Positions 54,638 to 63,231 of a stretch of DNA of 64,000 nucleotides are shown here, piece by piece. Positions within the stretch are counted from its first letter, which is position 1; the number at the start of each line of letters is the position of its first letter. The stretch comes from Actinomyces bovis. Its GTDB lineage: Bacteria > Actinomycetota > Actinomycetes > Actinomycetales > Actinomycetaceae. Position numbers and translations under genes: made by a program. The stretch is from NCBI RefSeq assembly GCF_900444995.1, contig NZ_UAPQ01000006.1:248001-312000 (forward strand), given 5' to 3'. The notes beneath the pieces were generated by a model. That model did not search any database. It was given only the letters and a program-made list of their open reading frames with translations, and had not been told where the DNA came from.

Positions 54638-56275
54638 ATGCGCGCTTCCTTGAACCCCATGCTCTCTCGCAGGCGCGCCCTGAGCGTGCCCCTGCTCGCA
54701 GTCCTCGCTGGCACTCTGGCTGCCTGCGGCGACGACTACGTCAACCCCACCCCCAGCCAGCCCGCCCCCAGCAACCCTGCAGCCCCTGGCACCGGCGGCC
54801 CGGGCACCACCCCTGGCGGCTCCAAAGCGAGGCCCGCCGGTGGCGTGACCCGCATTGAGAACCTCAGCGGCGGTCACACCATCGATGTGGAGGTCGGCCC
54901 GGTCATCCGCGTAGACGCCAACTCCTCCCTGCTCAAAATCAAGGCTTCCCGCCCCGCCGACGACCCGGGCAAGAAGGAGCAGATTTACCCGCCGATCTCC
55001 GAGACCTGGGTGGGCAATGGTTCAGATGAAAATAGGGGCACCCGTCCCCTCCGTCTGATTGACACCGCCAACCGACGCGTCTGGGTCACCACCCACACAG
55101 ACCTGAAACCTGTGTACCTGGCCAAGGGCAAAACGGAGGAGATGTACTTCTCCTTTGGCGGCATCGACGCCGGGATCACCAAGCTCATCGCGATGCTCGT
55201 GGAGACCGGTTTCTTTGAGGTCGACGTGGTAGAGGCTTCCACGATTACTGGCATTGACGCTCCAGCCCTGTTGGCAGCGTGCAAGCCCGATGCCAACCGC
55301 GGCCCGTCCCTGCCGTTGGAGTTCTTCTCCAAGGCCTACGACGGTTCCTCTGGTGGCCTCACTACGGAAAAGGACATTCAGGTGACCGTCTCCAGTGACG
55401 TCACCTTCGCCACCGATTCCTCCGAACTGAGTTCCACTGCTGACGGTGCCCTGCGCAATGCCGCAGACACCATCAAGTCCTACGCCAATGGTGGTTCTAT
55501 TACCATCACCGGTCACACCGACGACGTCGCTGACGAGGCCTACAACCAGACCCTTTCAGAGAAGCGCGCCCAGAGCGTGCAAAAGCGCCTGAGCGAGCTG
55601 GCAGACCTATCCAAGTGGTCGGTCACCACCACCGGCAAGGGCGAGACTGAGCCGCGTATTAAGGACACCACGGATGCCGCGCGGGCCATCAACCGTCGCG
55701 TGGACTTGGTGATCACTCCCACCGGCGGTACTCACACTGCGGTCAAGCCCTCTGACCCAAACGCGGCTTTGCCCGCAGCCAAGGGCGTGGTTGGTAGCGG
55801 AGCCGTCGGGGTGGTCAGTGAAAGCCCGATGGACCAAGCGAAGTTGAAGCTCACGCTCGATCAGGTGACCAGGCGGGGCCAGTTGCTCTTCGGGGAGTTG
55901 CTGCTGACCGTCGAGGCCACCGGCTCTATAGGATCTCCTGCCTTGACCAGATGGCTCCGTGACCAGAACGGTGGTGTCAAGAGCGTGCGTGGGGAGGAAG
56001 CTGGCGTTAGCAACTTCTCTACCGCTAACGGCGTCACCATCTTGTCCGGCGGCAGGTACGTGTACCCGGTGGACTATCTGCCGGTTGGTGCCTCCGCACA
56101 CCTGCCGCTTACGGACTTGGACCTTAGCGAGATGCTGGGACAGGGGGAGACCATGCGGGTTCTGATGGTCTGGCCGGACACTGGTGACAGCACCATCACG
56201 ATCGACCGCCATGACACATACGAGCAGATTTCCGTGGACTGGCGCCTGACGGATATCCCAGTCGTCGAGGGCTGA
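54638..56275 (+). CDS. OmpA-domain lipoprotein, copy 2
   Basis: This 545-residue paralogue has the same build: signal SRRRALSVPL, lipobox LAAC with C30, an unassigned N-terminal domain (HTIDVEVGPVIRVDAN), an OmpA domain at about 247-365, and a C-terminal domain (VTRRGQLLFGELLLTVE, WRLTDIPVVEG). Matching segments of copy 1 are clearly homologous but much more diverged than the OmpA core. The arrangement points to local duplication. It has its own ribosome site (AGAAAGG). The role may be wall attachment or sensing. Confidence 0.9.
   Translation: MRASLNPMLSRRRALSVPLLAVLAGTLAACGDDYVNPTPSQPAPSNPAAPGTGGPGTTPGGSKARPAGGVTRIENLSGGHTIDVEVGPVIRVDANSSLLKIKASRPADDPGKKEQIYPPISETWVGNGSDENRGTRPLRLIDTANRRVWVTTHTDLKPVYLAKGKTEEMYFSFGGIDAGITKLIAMLVETGFFEVDVVEASTITGIDAPALLAACKPDANRGPSLPLEFFSKAYDGSSGGLTTEKDIQVTVSSDVTFATDSSELSSTADGALRNAADTIKSYANGGSITITGHTDDVADEAYNQTLSEKRAQSVQKRLSELADLSKWSVTTTGKGETEPRIKDTTDAARAINRRVDLVITPTGGTHTAVKPSDPNAALPAAKGVVGSGAVGVVSESPMDQAKLKLTLDQVTRRGQLLFGELLLTVEATGSIGSPALTRWLRDQNGGVKSVRGEEAGVSNFSTANGVTILSGGRYVYPVDYLPVGASAHLPLTDLDLSEMLGQGETMRVLMVWPDTGDSTITIDRHDTYEQISVDWRLTDIPVVEG
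55502..55591 (+). repeat. 90-bp block nearly identical to 53648-53737 (copy 2)
   Basis: This is the second copy of the highly similar OmpA-core segment. It codes for 30 residues, of which 29 match copy 1 (His to Gln near the end). Confidence 0.9.
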
Positions 56276-56294
56276 GGGTCCTCGAGCCTATGAA

Positions 56295-56343
56295 CACACT
56301 GTGGCCCGGCGCTGGATACTCTCCGGAGCCGGGCCACAGTGTG
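56295..56343. terminator. Bidirectional terminator between OmpA copy 2 and uppP
   Basis: A perfect 16-bp stem (56295-56310 with 56328-56343) and a 17-nt loop lie between the convergent genes. There is no T-run, but the stem is the longest in the window. Confidence 0.75.
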
Positions 56344-56371
56344 CCGCTAGTCAGCGGACTTTGCTGCCCCC

Positions 56372-57211
56372 TCAGGCGGCGACGACATTGGTGGCCACGA
56401 GGCCAAAAATCACCAAGCCCAAGAGCACCCGGTAGACCAGGAAGCCCGTGAACTTATTGGAGGACACAAAGCGCAGCAGCCAAGCAATGGTCGCGTAGGC
56501 CACCAGGCCGGAAACCAGCGTGGCAATGCCGGTGGCGGTCCAGCCGATCTCGGGAGAGCTGATCTCATCAAAGGCGGTTACGGCCTCTAGGGCGCCGGCA
56601 GCCACCAGCGCCGGAATACCCATGAAGAAAGACAGACGGGTGGCCGTCACGCGGTCAAAACCCCGGAACAGTCCAGCGGAAATAGTGGCCCCGGAACGGG
56701 AAATGCCCGGCAGCACGGGGGCCAGAGCCTGGAAACCACCAATAATCAAGGCGTCCACAATGGAGACCTCGCGCATTCCCTTGCGCAGGTCGGTGCGCTG
56801 GTCCGCCAGCCACATGACGGCAGACCACACCACCAAGGCCCCAGCGATCACCCACAGGGAGCGAGAGGTCACCTCAATGAAGTCTTTGAACAGCAGGCCC
56901 ACCACCGCAACCGGCACCGAGCCCAGAATGATGCCCCAGCCGAGGGTGTAGTCGGGGTCCTGCCGGGCCTCCTTGTTGGCCAAGCCTTTGAGCCAGGCGG
57001 TAGCGATCCGCACAATATCGCCCCAGAAGTAGACTACGGCTGCCAGGATGGCGCCTACCTGGATGACGGCGGTGAAGGCTGTCATCCCCACCGAGTCAAT
57101 GTTGTAGCCGAGGAGTTTCTCGACGATATTGAGGTGGCCGGTGGATGACACCGGTAGGAACTCGGTGATGCCTTCGACGATGCCGAGGATGACGGCGTGC
57201 AGCCAGTTCAT
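56372..57211 (-). CDS. uppP: Undecaprenyl-diphosphatase UppP (BacA)
   Basis: This 279-residue membrane phosphatase recycles undecaprenyl diphosphate for peptidoglycan and other wall polymers. It has the two catalytic motifs ILGIVEGITEFLPVSSTGHL near the N-terminus and VLPGISRSGATISAGL further on, and about eight helices. The protein's lipid substrate is also the carrier for the polysaccharide genes at the other end of the window. The length is standard. Confidence 0.96.
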   Translation of the reverse strand: MNWLHAVILGIVEGITEFLPVSSTGHLNIVEKLLGYNIDSVGMTAFTAVIQVGAILAAVVYFWGDIVRIATAWLKGLANKEARQDPDYTLGWGIILGSVPVAVVGLLFKDFIEVTSRSLWVIAGALVVWSAVMWLADQRTDLRKGMREVSIVDALIIGGFQALAPVLPGISRSGATISAGLFRGFDRVTATRLSFFMGIPALVAAGALEAVTAFDEISSPEIGWTATGIATLVSGLVAYATIAWLLRFVSSNKFTGFLVYRVLLGLVIFGLVATNVVAA

Positions 57212-57300
57212 GAGGCTCCCAGATAGCGGGTTTAGATGGACGCCATGCAGGCTACTCGCGCTAGGCCGTCAGGCTCACACTGGCGGCTGTGGCAACGGCC

Positions 57301-58119
57301 TCAGTCGCTGTCTTGGCCCAGGATCTCTAAGGCGACGTCGTGCAGGTGGCGGTTAGTGGCCAGGGCGTCTCCACCCCAGGGGCCCGGCTCGCCTGCCAGG
57401 GAGGTGAAGCAGCCCCCGGCCTCGGTGACAATCGGCACCAGTGCGGCCATATCGTGCAGGCCCAGTTCGGGTTCAGCCGCCAGGTCCACGGCCCCCTCAG
57501 CCAGCAGCATGTAGGACCAGAAGTCGCCGTAGGCGCGGGTACGCCAGCACTGCTGCATTAGGTTCAGCATCGCGCGCAGGCGTCGTCGCTCAGCCCAGCC
57601 GGACAGGGAGGAGTAAGACAGGGAAGCATCCGCCAGCAGCGCCACCCCGGAGGTGCGGATCTGTTTGGCGGCGGAGAGGCTGCGCCCGGTCCAGGCGCCA
57701 CCGCCCTTCACAGCCCACCAGCGCTTTCCTAGCGCAGGTGCGGATACGAGGCCGACGACGACCTCCTCATCCTCCACCAGGCCGATGAGGGTGGCCCATA
57801 CGGGCACACCCCGCACATAGTTCTTGGTGCCATCGATTGGGTCCACCACCCATTTGCGGGAGGAATAGCCGGTCTCACCGAACTCCTCACCCACAATTGC
57901 GTCCCGACCGCGAGCCCGGGCCAGGTGTTCACGCACCAGGGTTTCAGTGGCACGGTCGGCGTCGGTGACGGGGGTGAGGTCAGGTTTGGTTTCCACCTCA
58001 AAGTCTTGGGCTTCAAAGCGGGAGGCTGTGAGTTTGTCTGCATGGTCTGCGATGAGATGTGCTAGGTGCAGGTCATCGCGCCAGCGGCGCTCGGGTGAGG
58101 TTGAGACCGGGGAAGTCAT
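57301..58119 (-). CDS. hisN: Inositol-monophosphatase family, histidinol-phosphatase-like
   Basis: This 272-residue enzyme has the family metal motifs GEEFGETG, WVVDPIDGTKNYVRG and LGLHDMAALVPIVTEAGG. The N-terminal DLHLAHLIADHADKLTASRF and KPDLTPVTDADRATE are typical of actinobacterial HisN, which removes phosphate from histidinol phosphate. Inositol or other sugar phosphates remain possible substrates. ATG 58119 has GGAGG upstream; the longer frame to 58182 is less likely. A strong hairpin lies between it and the DipZ gene. Confidence 0.87.
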   Translation of the reverse strand: MTSPVSTSPERRWRDDLHLAHLIADHADKLTASRFEAQDFEVETKPDLTPVTDADRATETLVREHLARARGRDAIVGEEFGETGYSSRKWVVDPIDGTKNYVRGVPVWATLIGLVEDEEVVVGLVSAPALGKRWWAVKGGGAWTGRSLSAAKQIRTSGVALLADASLSYSSLSGWAERRRLRAMLNLMQQCWRTRAYGDFWSYMLLAEGAVDLAAEPELGLHDMAALVPIVTEAGGCFTSLAGEPGPWGGDALATNRHLHDVALEILGQDSD

Positions 58120-58208
58120 GCCTCCACAGTAAGCGGCTGCTGGTCCTTTGCGGCCCAGGCAGGCCGTGGGCCGCGTCCTCAAGCAAGAGTTTTGACGCTA
58201 AGCCAAGT

Positions 58209-58245
58209 CACGCGGGCACCCGGCTTGGAGTCGGGTGCCCGCGTG
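58209..58245 (-). terminator. Terminator downstream of the DipZ-like gene
   Basis: A perfect 14-bp stem (58209-58222 with 58232-58245) and a 9-nt loop lie just after the stop of the minus-strand dipZ-like gene and before hisN. No long T-run is present. Confidence 0.65.
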
Positions 58246-58269
58246 AGTTTAGGTGCTGAGAGCCTGGGC

Positions 58270-59574
58270 CTAGGCCTCCGCAAAGACGGGGGCGGGCAGG
58301 GTGACGGAGGGGTTAGCTTCCTTAAGCAGCTCACGCACTAGGCGCTCAAGGGTCTGCTTGCCACCTTCTCCGTAGCTGACATGGCGCAGCTGTCCATGGT
58401 TGTCGGCCAGGTAGTGCGCGGGCCAGTAGTGGTTGTCAAAGTTCTGCCAGGTGGCGAGCTCAGAGTCCACCGCAACCGGGAAAGTAATGCCTAGTCTCTT
58501 GGCGCCGCCACGGACGCCGTCTAGCTCCTTCTCATAAGCGAACTCGGGGGAGTGAACGCCGATCACCTGCAGGCCAGCCTCCTTGTAAGTCTCGTGGAGC
58601 TTCTGGATGCCGGGGATGGAGCGCTGGCAGTTGAGGCAGCCATAGGTCCAGAAGTCGACGAGCGTCACCTTGCCCGCCCGGTCGGCGCTGCTCAGAGGCT
58701 GCTCCCCAGAGGTATTCAGCCAGGCAACCGCCTCTTTGATTTCTGGCAGCGGACCGCACTGCGCTAGGTTCTCGGCCCCATCCACGCACTGATCCCGACT
58801 CTGGGTCTGGCTTGCTGGCTTAGAGCTGTCCTTGCGGGCCTGCTGGAGAGCACGGTCTGACTGTGCCTGGAAAGAGGCCGTGTAGTCAGGCACGGCGCGC
58901 TGCAGCACGGTGGGCAGGTCCAGAACCAGTCCCAGGGACAGAGCGAGCATTGAGACGCCAGCTGCCACCCGGATGCCCCGTTGACGGGAGCGGAGAGCGT
59001 TGAGACGCTCCACCAGGCCACGGCCAGCCAAGGAGAAAGCCAGCAGAGGGATGGCCGTGCCCAAGGCGAAGGAGATCGCCAGCACCAGCGTGTCCGGGCC
59101 GATCTTTCCGGTTGACCCGGCTACGGCTACAGCTGCCAGTACCGGGCCAGCGCAGGGGACAAAAGCAGTGCCCAAAACCAGGCCAAGCGCGAAGCCATTT
59201 GAGGGCTGCGCTTTGGGGGAACGTATGCGGGAGAAGGGACGCTCCAACAGCCCCATCACCTTGGAGGAGACCAGTCCGATGCCAACTAGAGCCAAGAGCA
59301 CCACGCCGGTCCAACGGATCACGTCCTGGGGCAGGTTCAGGAGGCTAAGCAGAGTGGAGCCCAGCAAAGTGATAGCAGTGAAGCTGGTCACCAGACCTGC
59401 TACCACCAGGTAAGGCCGCCAGCGGGAAACAGCAGGGGCATCCGATTGAGCCCCTTGCTGGCGAGCTCCCTGGGCGCCGCCTGACAGGAGTATCACTGGT
59501 AGGACCGGCAAGATGCAGGGGGAGATTCCGGTAATTAAGCCCCCGAGTAAACCGATAAGCGCCAAACTTGTCAT
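58270..59574 (-). CDS. dipZ: DipZ-like CcdA-thioredoxin fusion
   Basis: This 434-residue protein has a CcdA-type membrane half with the two helix cysteines ([20 protein letters not shown] and [18 protein letters not shown]) and about six helices. An extracellular thioredoxin/TlpA-like domain with active site [20 protein letters not shown] follows. It would bring reducing power across the membrane, for cytochrome c maturation or oxidative repair of exported proteins. The same order occurs in mycobacterial DipZ, though that protein is longer with an extra C-terminal domain, absent here. AGGAGC lies before the ATG. Confidence 0.92.
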   Translation of the reverse strand: MTSLALIGLLGGLITGISPCILPVLPVILLSGGAQGARQQGAQSDAPAVSRWRPYLVVAGLVTSFTAITLLGSTLLSLLNLPQDVIRWTGVVLLALVGIGLVSSKVMGLLERPFSRIRSPKAQPSNGFALGLVLGTAFVPCAGPVLAAVAVAGSTGKIGPDTLVLAISFALGTAIPLLAFSLAGRGLVERLNALRSRQRGIRVAAGVSMLALSLGLVLDLPTVLQRAVPDYTASFQAQSDRALQQARKDSSKPASQTQSRDQCVDGAENLAQCGPLPEIKEAVAWLNTSGEQPLSSADRAGKVTLVDFWTYGCLNCQRSIPGIQKLHETYKEAGLQVIGVHSPEFAYEKELDGVRGGAKRLGITFPVAVDSELATWQNFDNHYWPAHYLADNHGQLRHVSYGEGGKQTLERLVRELLKEANPSVTLPAPVFAEA

Positions 59575-59766
59575 AAGTGCTCCTGTTCTTCTGGCTGTGC
59601 ACTAATAGTTCGGAGCCAGAAGGCAAGCGGATTGGAGCAATTTGCTGCAGGGGTAGCCGCAAATGAGCCTGAGCTGGCTGCTGCCCACTCTGAAAGTCAC
59701 AGCCAGCCAGGCCTAAAGCACAGCTGCGGGCCGGTCACCAGACCTAGGCCTTGAGTAAGGAAAAAC
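59575..59766. other. Intergenic region between the dipZ and pafA genes
   Basis: This 192-base gap separates two minus-strand genes. It should hold the dipZ promoter and the end of the pupylation transcript. A short imperfect repeat (59747-59756 with 59765-59773) overlaps the pafA stop but is not a convincing terminator. I see nothing else. Confidence 0.25.
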
Positions 59767-61242
59767 TCAGGCCACCGGCCCCAGTGCCGCGATCTCCTGA
59801 AGCAGTACCTCTACGGCGTCGTCCTGGCTGCAGCGGGGATCCAGCAGGTCGATCTGCGAGTGGGGAGGAGTGTCCAAGCGCACATGCGCCCAGCTGACTG
59901 ATAGGAACCTGCCGGTGCTTTCGCAGGCCGCTACAACGCGCCCCCGCAGACTGGCTCGGGTGTCGGAAGGGGGCTCTTGTACGGCCCGCTCCACCTGCTC
60001 CGGGCTCACCAGCGGCGCCATTAGCCCCGCCTGGGTGAGGGCTTGACGCAGTCCCGTACTCGCAGACAGGTCGTGGTAGGCCAGTTCAGCCCGTCGCACC
60101 CGCGGGTCCTGCCAGCCCAGCTGACTGCGCTGCGCCACCCGAGCCAGGACCCGATGTTTGATAGCCCAATCGAGCTCTGTGACCACCGGAGAGTAATCCC
60201 CGGTGTGCAGGGCCTGGCAGCCGCGACGGGCCAGAGCGAGCACCTGCCCGGTGAGTGCATCCGGCTGCTCATCGGGCAGCTCCGCCAGGGTCTCCAGGTG
60301 GTCCAAGGCTAGGTCCAGCAACTCTGGGCAGTTGACTGCCCCCAGGCCACCGGCCCGCTCACAGCGCCGCAATGGGTCCCGGTTCCACAATTGCGCCGCT
60401 CCTGCCGGGTCCACCAGCTCGCACTCAGCTAGGTTCCATGCGCCCCGCTCCACCAGCGTTAGGGCTGCGTCCACCAGCACCACCTTCAGCGCCGTCGTCC
60501 AGGGGCTGATGGCGGAGTCTCCAGCAATAACGTGCAGGCGCCGCCAGCGCTGCGCATCGGCGTGGGGCTCATCGCGCGTATTAATAAAGGCCCGCTCATG
60601 CGTGGGATCTGCTGAGGCGGCCCCCACAATGTGCTCAGCTCGCGCCGAATAACGCAGTGGCCCAAGTGGCGCTTTCCCGGTGGCTGCGGGACCACCAGCT
60701 GCCTGCGCCAGGGGCAGCGACCCCGCCCCGGTGAGGATCTGGCGGGCAGCTAGCAGGCCGATGAGCCCACCGAGCGGCAGCTCCACCTGGCGTTCAACTT
60801 GATAATTCTCGTGGCAGCCGAAGGTAGCTCCCCAGGCATCCGTATTCGACTTCAGAACGTGAATGCGGGCGCCACGGGATGCCAGGCGCGCATTGGCCGC
60901 TTGCGCCATGCGGGACAGCAGCAGATCTCCAGCCAGGTCTTGGGCGACGACGTCGCTGGTCCACAGGCACTCCGGCCCGGCGTACTCAGGGTGCAGCCCG
61001 ATATCCACGTACAGGCGCGCCCCCGTTTGGGTGAAGCGGTGGGTGCCGCTGGCGGCGGGCACACCCCGAAACAGCTCGTCTACAGCCTCCTTGACGCTCA
61101 GTGGTGCTTCCACCACCTCCTGAGCCTCCGCTGCCCCGTGCTCTTCTGGGACTGCCTGAGCCTCCAAATAAGCACTGGTAACCCCGTATTCAGTCTCGAT
61201 CCCGACGACGCGGTGCAATCGGCCCGCGCAGGCCGCGGTCAC
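59767..61242 (-). CDS. pafA: Pup ligase PafA
   Basis: This 491-residue ligase attaches Pup to lysines of target proteins. It has the N-terminal VVGIETEYGVTS, LYVDIGLHPEYAGPEC, CHENYQVERQ and INTRDEPHADAQRWRRLHVI motifs of the PafA/Dop family. Odd points are an extra stretch of about 18 residues near 33-52 and TGARLY where family members have NGARLY. GTG 61242 overlaps the pup stop (GTGA). It follows pup directly, with no prcBA. It is about 40 residues longer than the mycobacterial protein. Confidence 0.93.
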   Translation of the reverse strand: MTAACAGRLHRVVGIETEYGVTSAYLEAQAVPEEHGAAEAQEVVEAPLSVKEAVDELFRGVPAASGTHRFTQTGARLYVDIGLHPEYAGPECLWTSDVVAQDLAGDLLLSRMAQAANARLASRGARIHVLKSNTDAWGATFGCHENYQVERQVELPLGGLIGLLAARQILTGAGSLPLAQAAGGPAATGKAPLGPLRYSARAEHIVGAASADPTHERAFINTRDEPHADAQRWRRLHVIAGDSAISPWTTALKVVLVDAALTLVERGAWNLAECELVDPAGAAQLWNRDPLRRCERAGGLGAVNCPELLDLALDHLETLAELPDEQPDALTGQVLALARRGCQALHTGDYSPVVTELDWAIKHRVLARVAQRSQLGWQDPRVRRAELAYHDLSASTGLRQALTQAGLMAPLVSPEQVERAVQEPPSDTRASLRGRVVAACESTGRFLSVSWAHVRLDTPPHSQIDLLDPRCSQDDAVEVLLQEIAALGPVA

Positions 61243-61424
61243 TGCCCACCCTGCTGTCGGAAGCTCTGCACAAAGGTCAAGGCGTTGATCTCTAAGACGT
61301 CGTCGATTCCATCCAGGACCTCATCCAAGCCCTGCACCTGGGCGGTGGGGGCGGCAGGCGGGGCAGCAGGTTCGGGCTCTGGCGTGTCTGTGTGGGTGGC
61401 CTGGGCGTGAATGCGGTCGGTCAT
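61239..61424 (-). CDS. pup: Prokaryotic ubiquitin-like protein Pup
   Basis: This 61-residue protein is mostly disordered at its N-terminus and has the Pup binding helix (GLDEVLDGIDDVLEINALTF, residues 32-51). It ends in GGQ, so Dop must deamidate the last glutamine before use. It contains no lysine at all, whereas mycobacterial Pup has several, including one just before GGQ. AGGAGA lies before the ATG. A much longer reading frame (to 61721) was rejected because it has no Pup-like features. Confidence 0.93.
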   Translation of the reverse strand: MTDRIHAQATHTDTPEPEPAAPPAAPTAQVQGLDEVLDGIDDVLEINALTFVQSFRQQGGQ

Positions 61425-61470
61425 GCTCTGTCTCCTGTGGGTTGAATTGGAACTGATGGGGCTGGTGGTC

Positions 61471-63231
61471 TCAAGCACTTGGGTTGGTGTCAGTGCCCGC
61501 ATCTGTGGCTGCGCTGGAGGCCGGGGCCGTGGCGTAGAAGCCCTCGTCCCAGCCGAAAGTCTCCGGTTGGGCGGGCACGTCCAGGCCCAGGGCCTCCAGC
61601 GTGGCGAGCAGCCGGGTGACTGGGGGAGCGTCAGGGGCAGTACCGGCATAGGCCTGCTCAACTTCCTGGCCAGTGGGATGCAGCGGGTCAGGCAGGGTGA
61701 CTCGCAGCAGTCGCGTCTCACCGGTGTCCAACACCAGGGAGGTCCAGCTAGCCGCCCACACTTGCTCAGGGAAAAGCCGTAGGAAGGCTGCCCGGCCCCC
61801 GGCCCGTGTGTTGTCTGGCGCCTGGGTAACCGCTGCGGCCACGGCGTCGTCCTCCAACAGACGCCGCACCTGGCCCGCCCGCTCTAGGCGGGCAGCCAGA
61901 GAACTTGCCGGGTCCACAACGGCGAACTGCAAATCCGCTGCACGCATACGAGGATCGTCCCAACCGCAGCCTGCCCGCTCCCGCAACCGCTCCAGCAGCG
62001 TGAGCTTGGCACACCACTCCACCAGCTGGGCCGCCTGCCCCGGGCCCCGGTCCAGAGCCTCCAAAGCCTCGCGCCACAAAGCCAGCACCAGGGCCGTCTC
62101 CTCGTCAACTGTGCCCTCGCCAAGACAGGACTCCACCTCCTCCAGAAAATCCCATTGGATTTCCAGAGCGCTGGCCTTTCCGCCGCAGACCAACGGGCAG
62201 CGGGCGCGCAGGGAAGTGTCATATGAGAAGACCTTGATAGCCTCCACCGGGTCCGCCAGGGCCAGGCGGTCGGCCAGTGCCCGCGCCCGCTGCGGGGCCT
62301 GCTCAACTAGGCTGAGTACGCAAGCAGTCAGGCCCAGGCGCAGCACGGCACTCACTTCTAAAGTGGAGGAATCAGCCGTGATGACGTGGAGGCGCCGCCA
62401 CTGGCGGGCATCGGCGTGGGGCTCGTCGCGCGTGTTGACTATGGGGCGGTTGCGCGTGGTGTACAGGGACACCGGCTGCTCGACGTAGTCAGCTCGGGCC
62501 AGGATCTGGAAGCCAGGCTCCTCACCGGCTGCTCCCACACCCACTCGGCCCGAACCGCATACCACCAGGCGGCTAACCAACAGCGGCAGCAGGATATCCG
62601 TGAGCAACTCCCAGGAGCTTTCCCGTGCCACGGCGTAGGACTCGTGGGCACCCCAGGCGGAGCCACGGCCGTCGGTGTTGTTCTTGATGACCTGGACCCG
62701 AGTGCCGCGCTCAGCACTTAGTGCCTGCTCCGCTTCGTGCATGAGTCGGTCCCCGGCCCGGTCGTAGGTGGCGGCAGCCACCGGCCCCAGAACCTCAGGC
62801 GAGGCGTATTCAGGGTGGGTGTGGTCCACGTATAGGCGAGCCCCGTTGGCGGCCTGGGTGGAGGTGCCCCGGTAGTAGTGCTGGCCGAAGGCATCCACCC
62901 GGTGTATCCACCGCGCCGGGGAGCCGGTAAGGACCGCCCCGGCCTCCAAATCGGTGCGGGCCTCTGGGAGCAGGTCATGCTCTTGCCCATCGCGGGCATC
63001 GCGTTGAGGTAGCTCGCCGGAGTAGTCAAAACGGGTTCCTGCCCCGCGCGCCAAGCTGCGGTCCGTTTTGGACGGCACATGCCTGGTGGAGGGGGACCCC
63101 TGCGCGGCCGCGTGGGTGGCATAGGCGTAGAGCAGATCGGTGGCCAACTCCTGGGGATCGGCCTGCGGGCAATCGCGGTCAATGAGGGCGTACTCCGTCT
63201 CAATGCCCATGACGCGGCGAACAGTAATCAT
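61471..63231 (-). CDS. dop: Pup deamidase/depupylase Dop
   Basis: This 586-residue enzyme prepares Pup by deamidation and removes it from substrates. It carries the Dop-type loop region between the N-terminal motif VMGIETEYALIDRD and NGARLYVDHTHPEYASPE, plus KNNTDGRGSAWGAHESY and VNTRDEPHADARQWRRLHVI. It is longer than the mycobacterial protein by about 80 residues, with an Ala/Asp-rich C-terminal tail (ATDAGTDTNPSA). The ATG 63231 overlaps the arc stop (ATGA). Confidence 0.93.
   Translation of the reverse strand: MITVRRVMGIETEYALIDRDCPQADPQELATDLLYAYATHAAAQGSPSTRHVPSKTDRSLARGAGTRFDYSGELPQRDARDGQEHDLLPEARTDLEAGAVLTGSPARWIHRVDAFGQHYYRGTSTQAANGARLYVDHTHPEYASPEVLGPVAAATYDRAGDRLMHEAEQALSAERGTRVQVIKNNTDGRGSAWGAHESYAVARESSWELLTDILLPLLVSRLVVCGSGRVGVGAAGEEPGFQILARADYVEQPVSLYTTRNRPIVNTRDEPHADARQWRRLHVITADSSTLEVSAVLRLGLTACVLSLVEQAPQRARALADRLALADPVEAIKVFSYDTSLRARCPLVCGGKASALEIQWDFLEEVESCLGEGTVDEETALVLALWREALEALDRGPGQAAQLVEWCAKLTLLERLRERAGCGWDDPRMRAADLQFAVVDPASSLAARLERAGQVRRLLEDDAVAAAVTQAPDNTRAGGRAAFLRLFPEQVWAASWTSLVLDTGETRLLRVTLPDPLHPTGQEVEQAYAGTAPDAPPVTRLLATLEALGLDVPAQPETFGWDEGFYATAPASSAATDAGTDTNPSA

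Noticed and set aside
61239-61721. A 160-codon version of the pup frame
   Set aside because: The added N-terminal part overlaps dop and has no Pup character; the 61-residue form has a good ribosome site and the normal Pup length.
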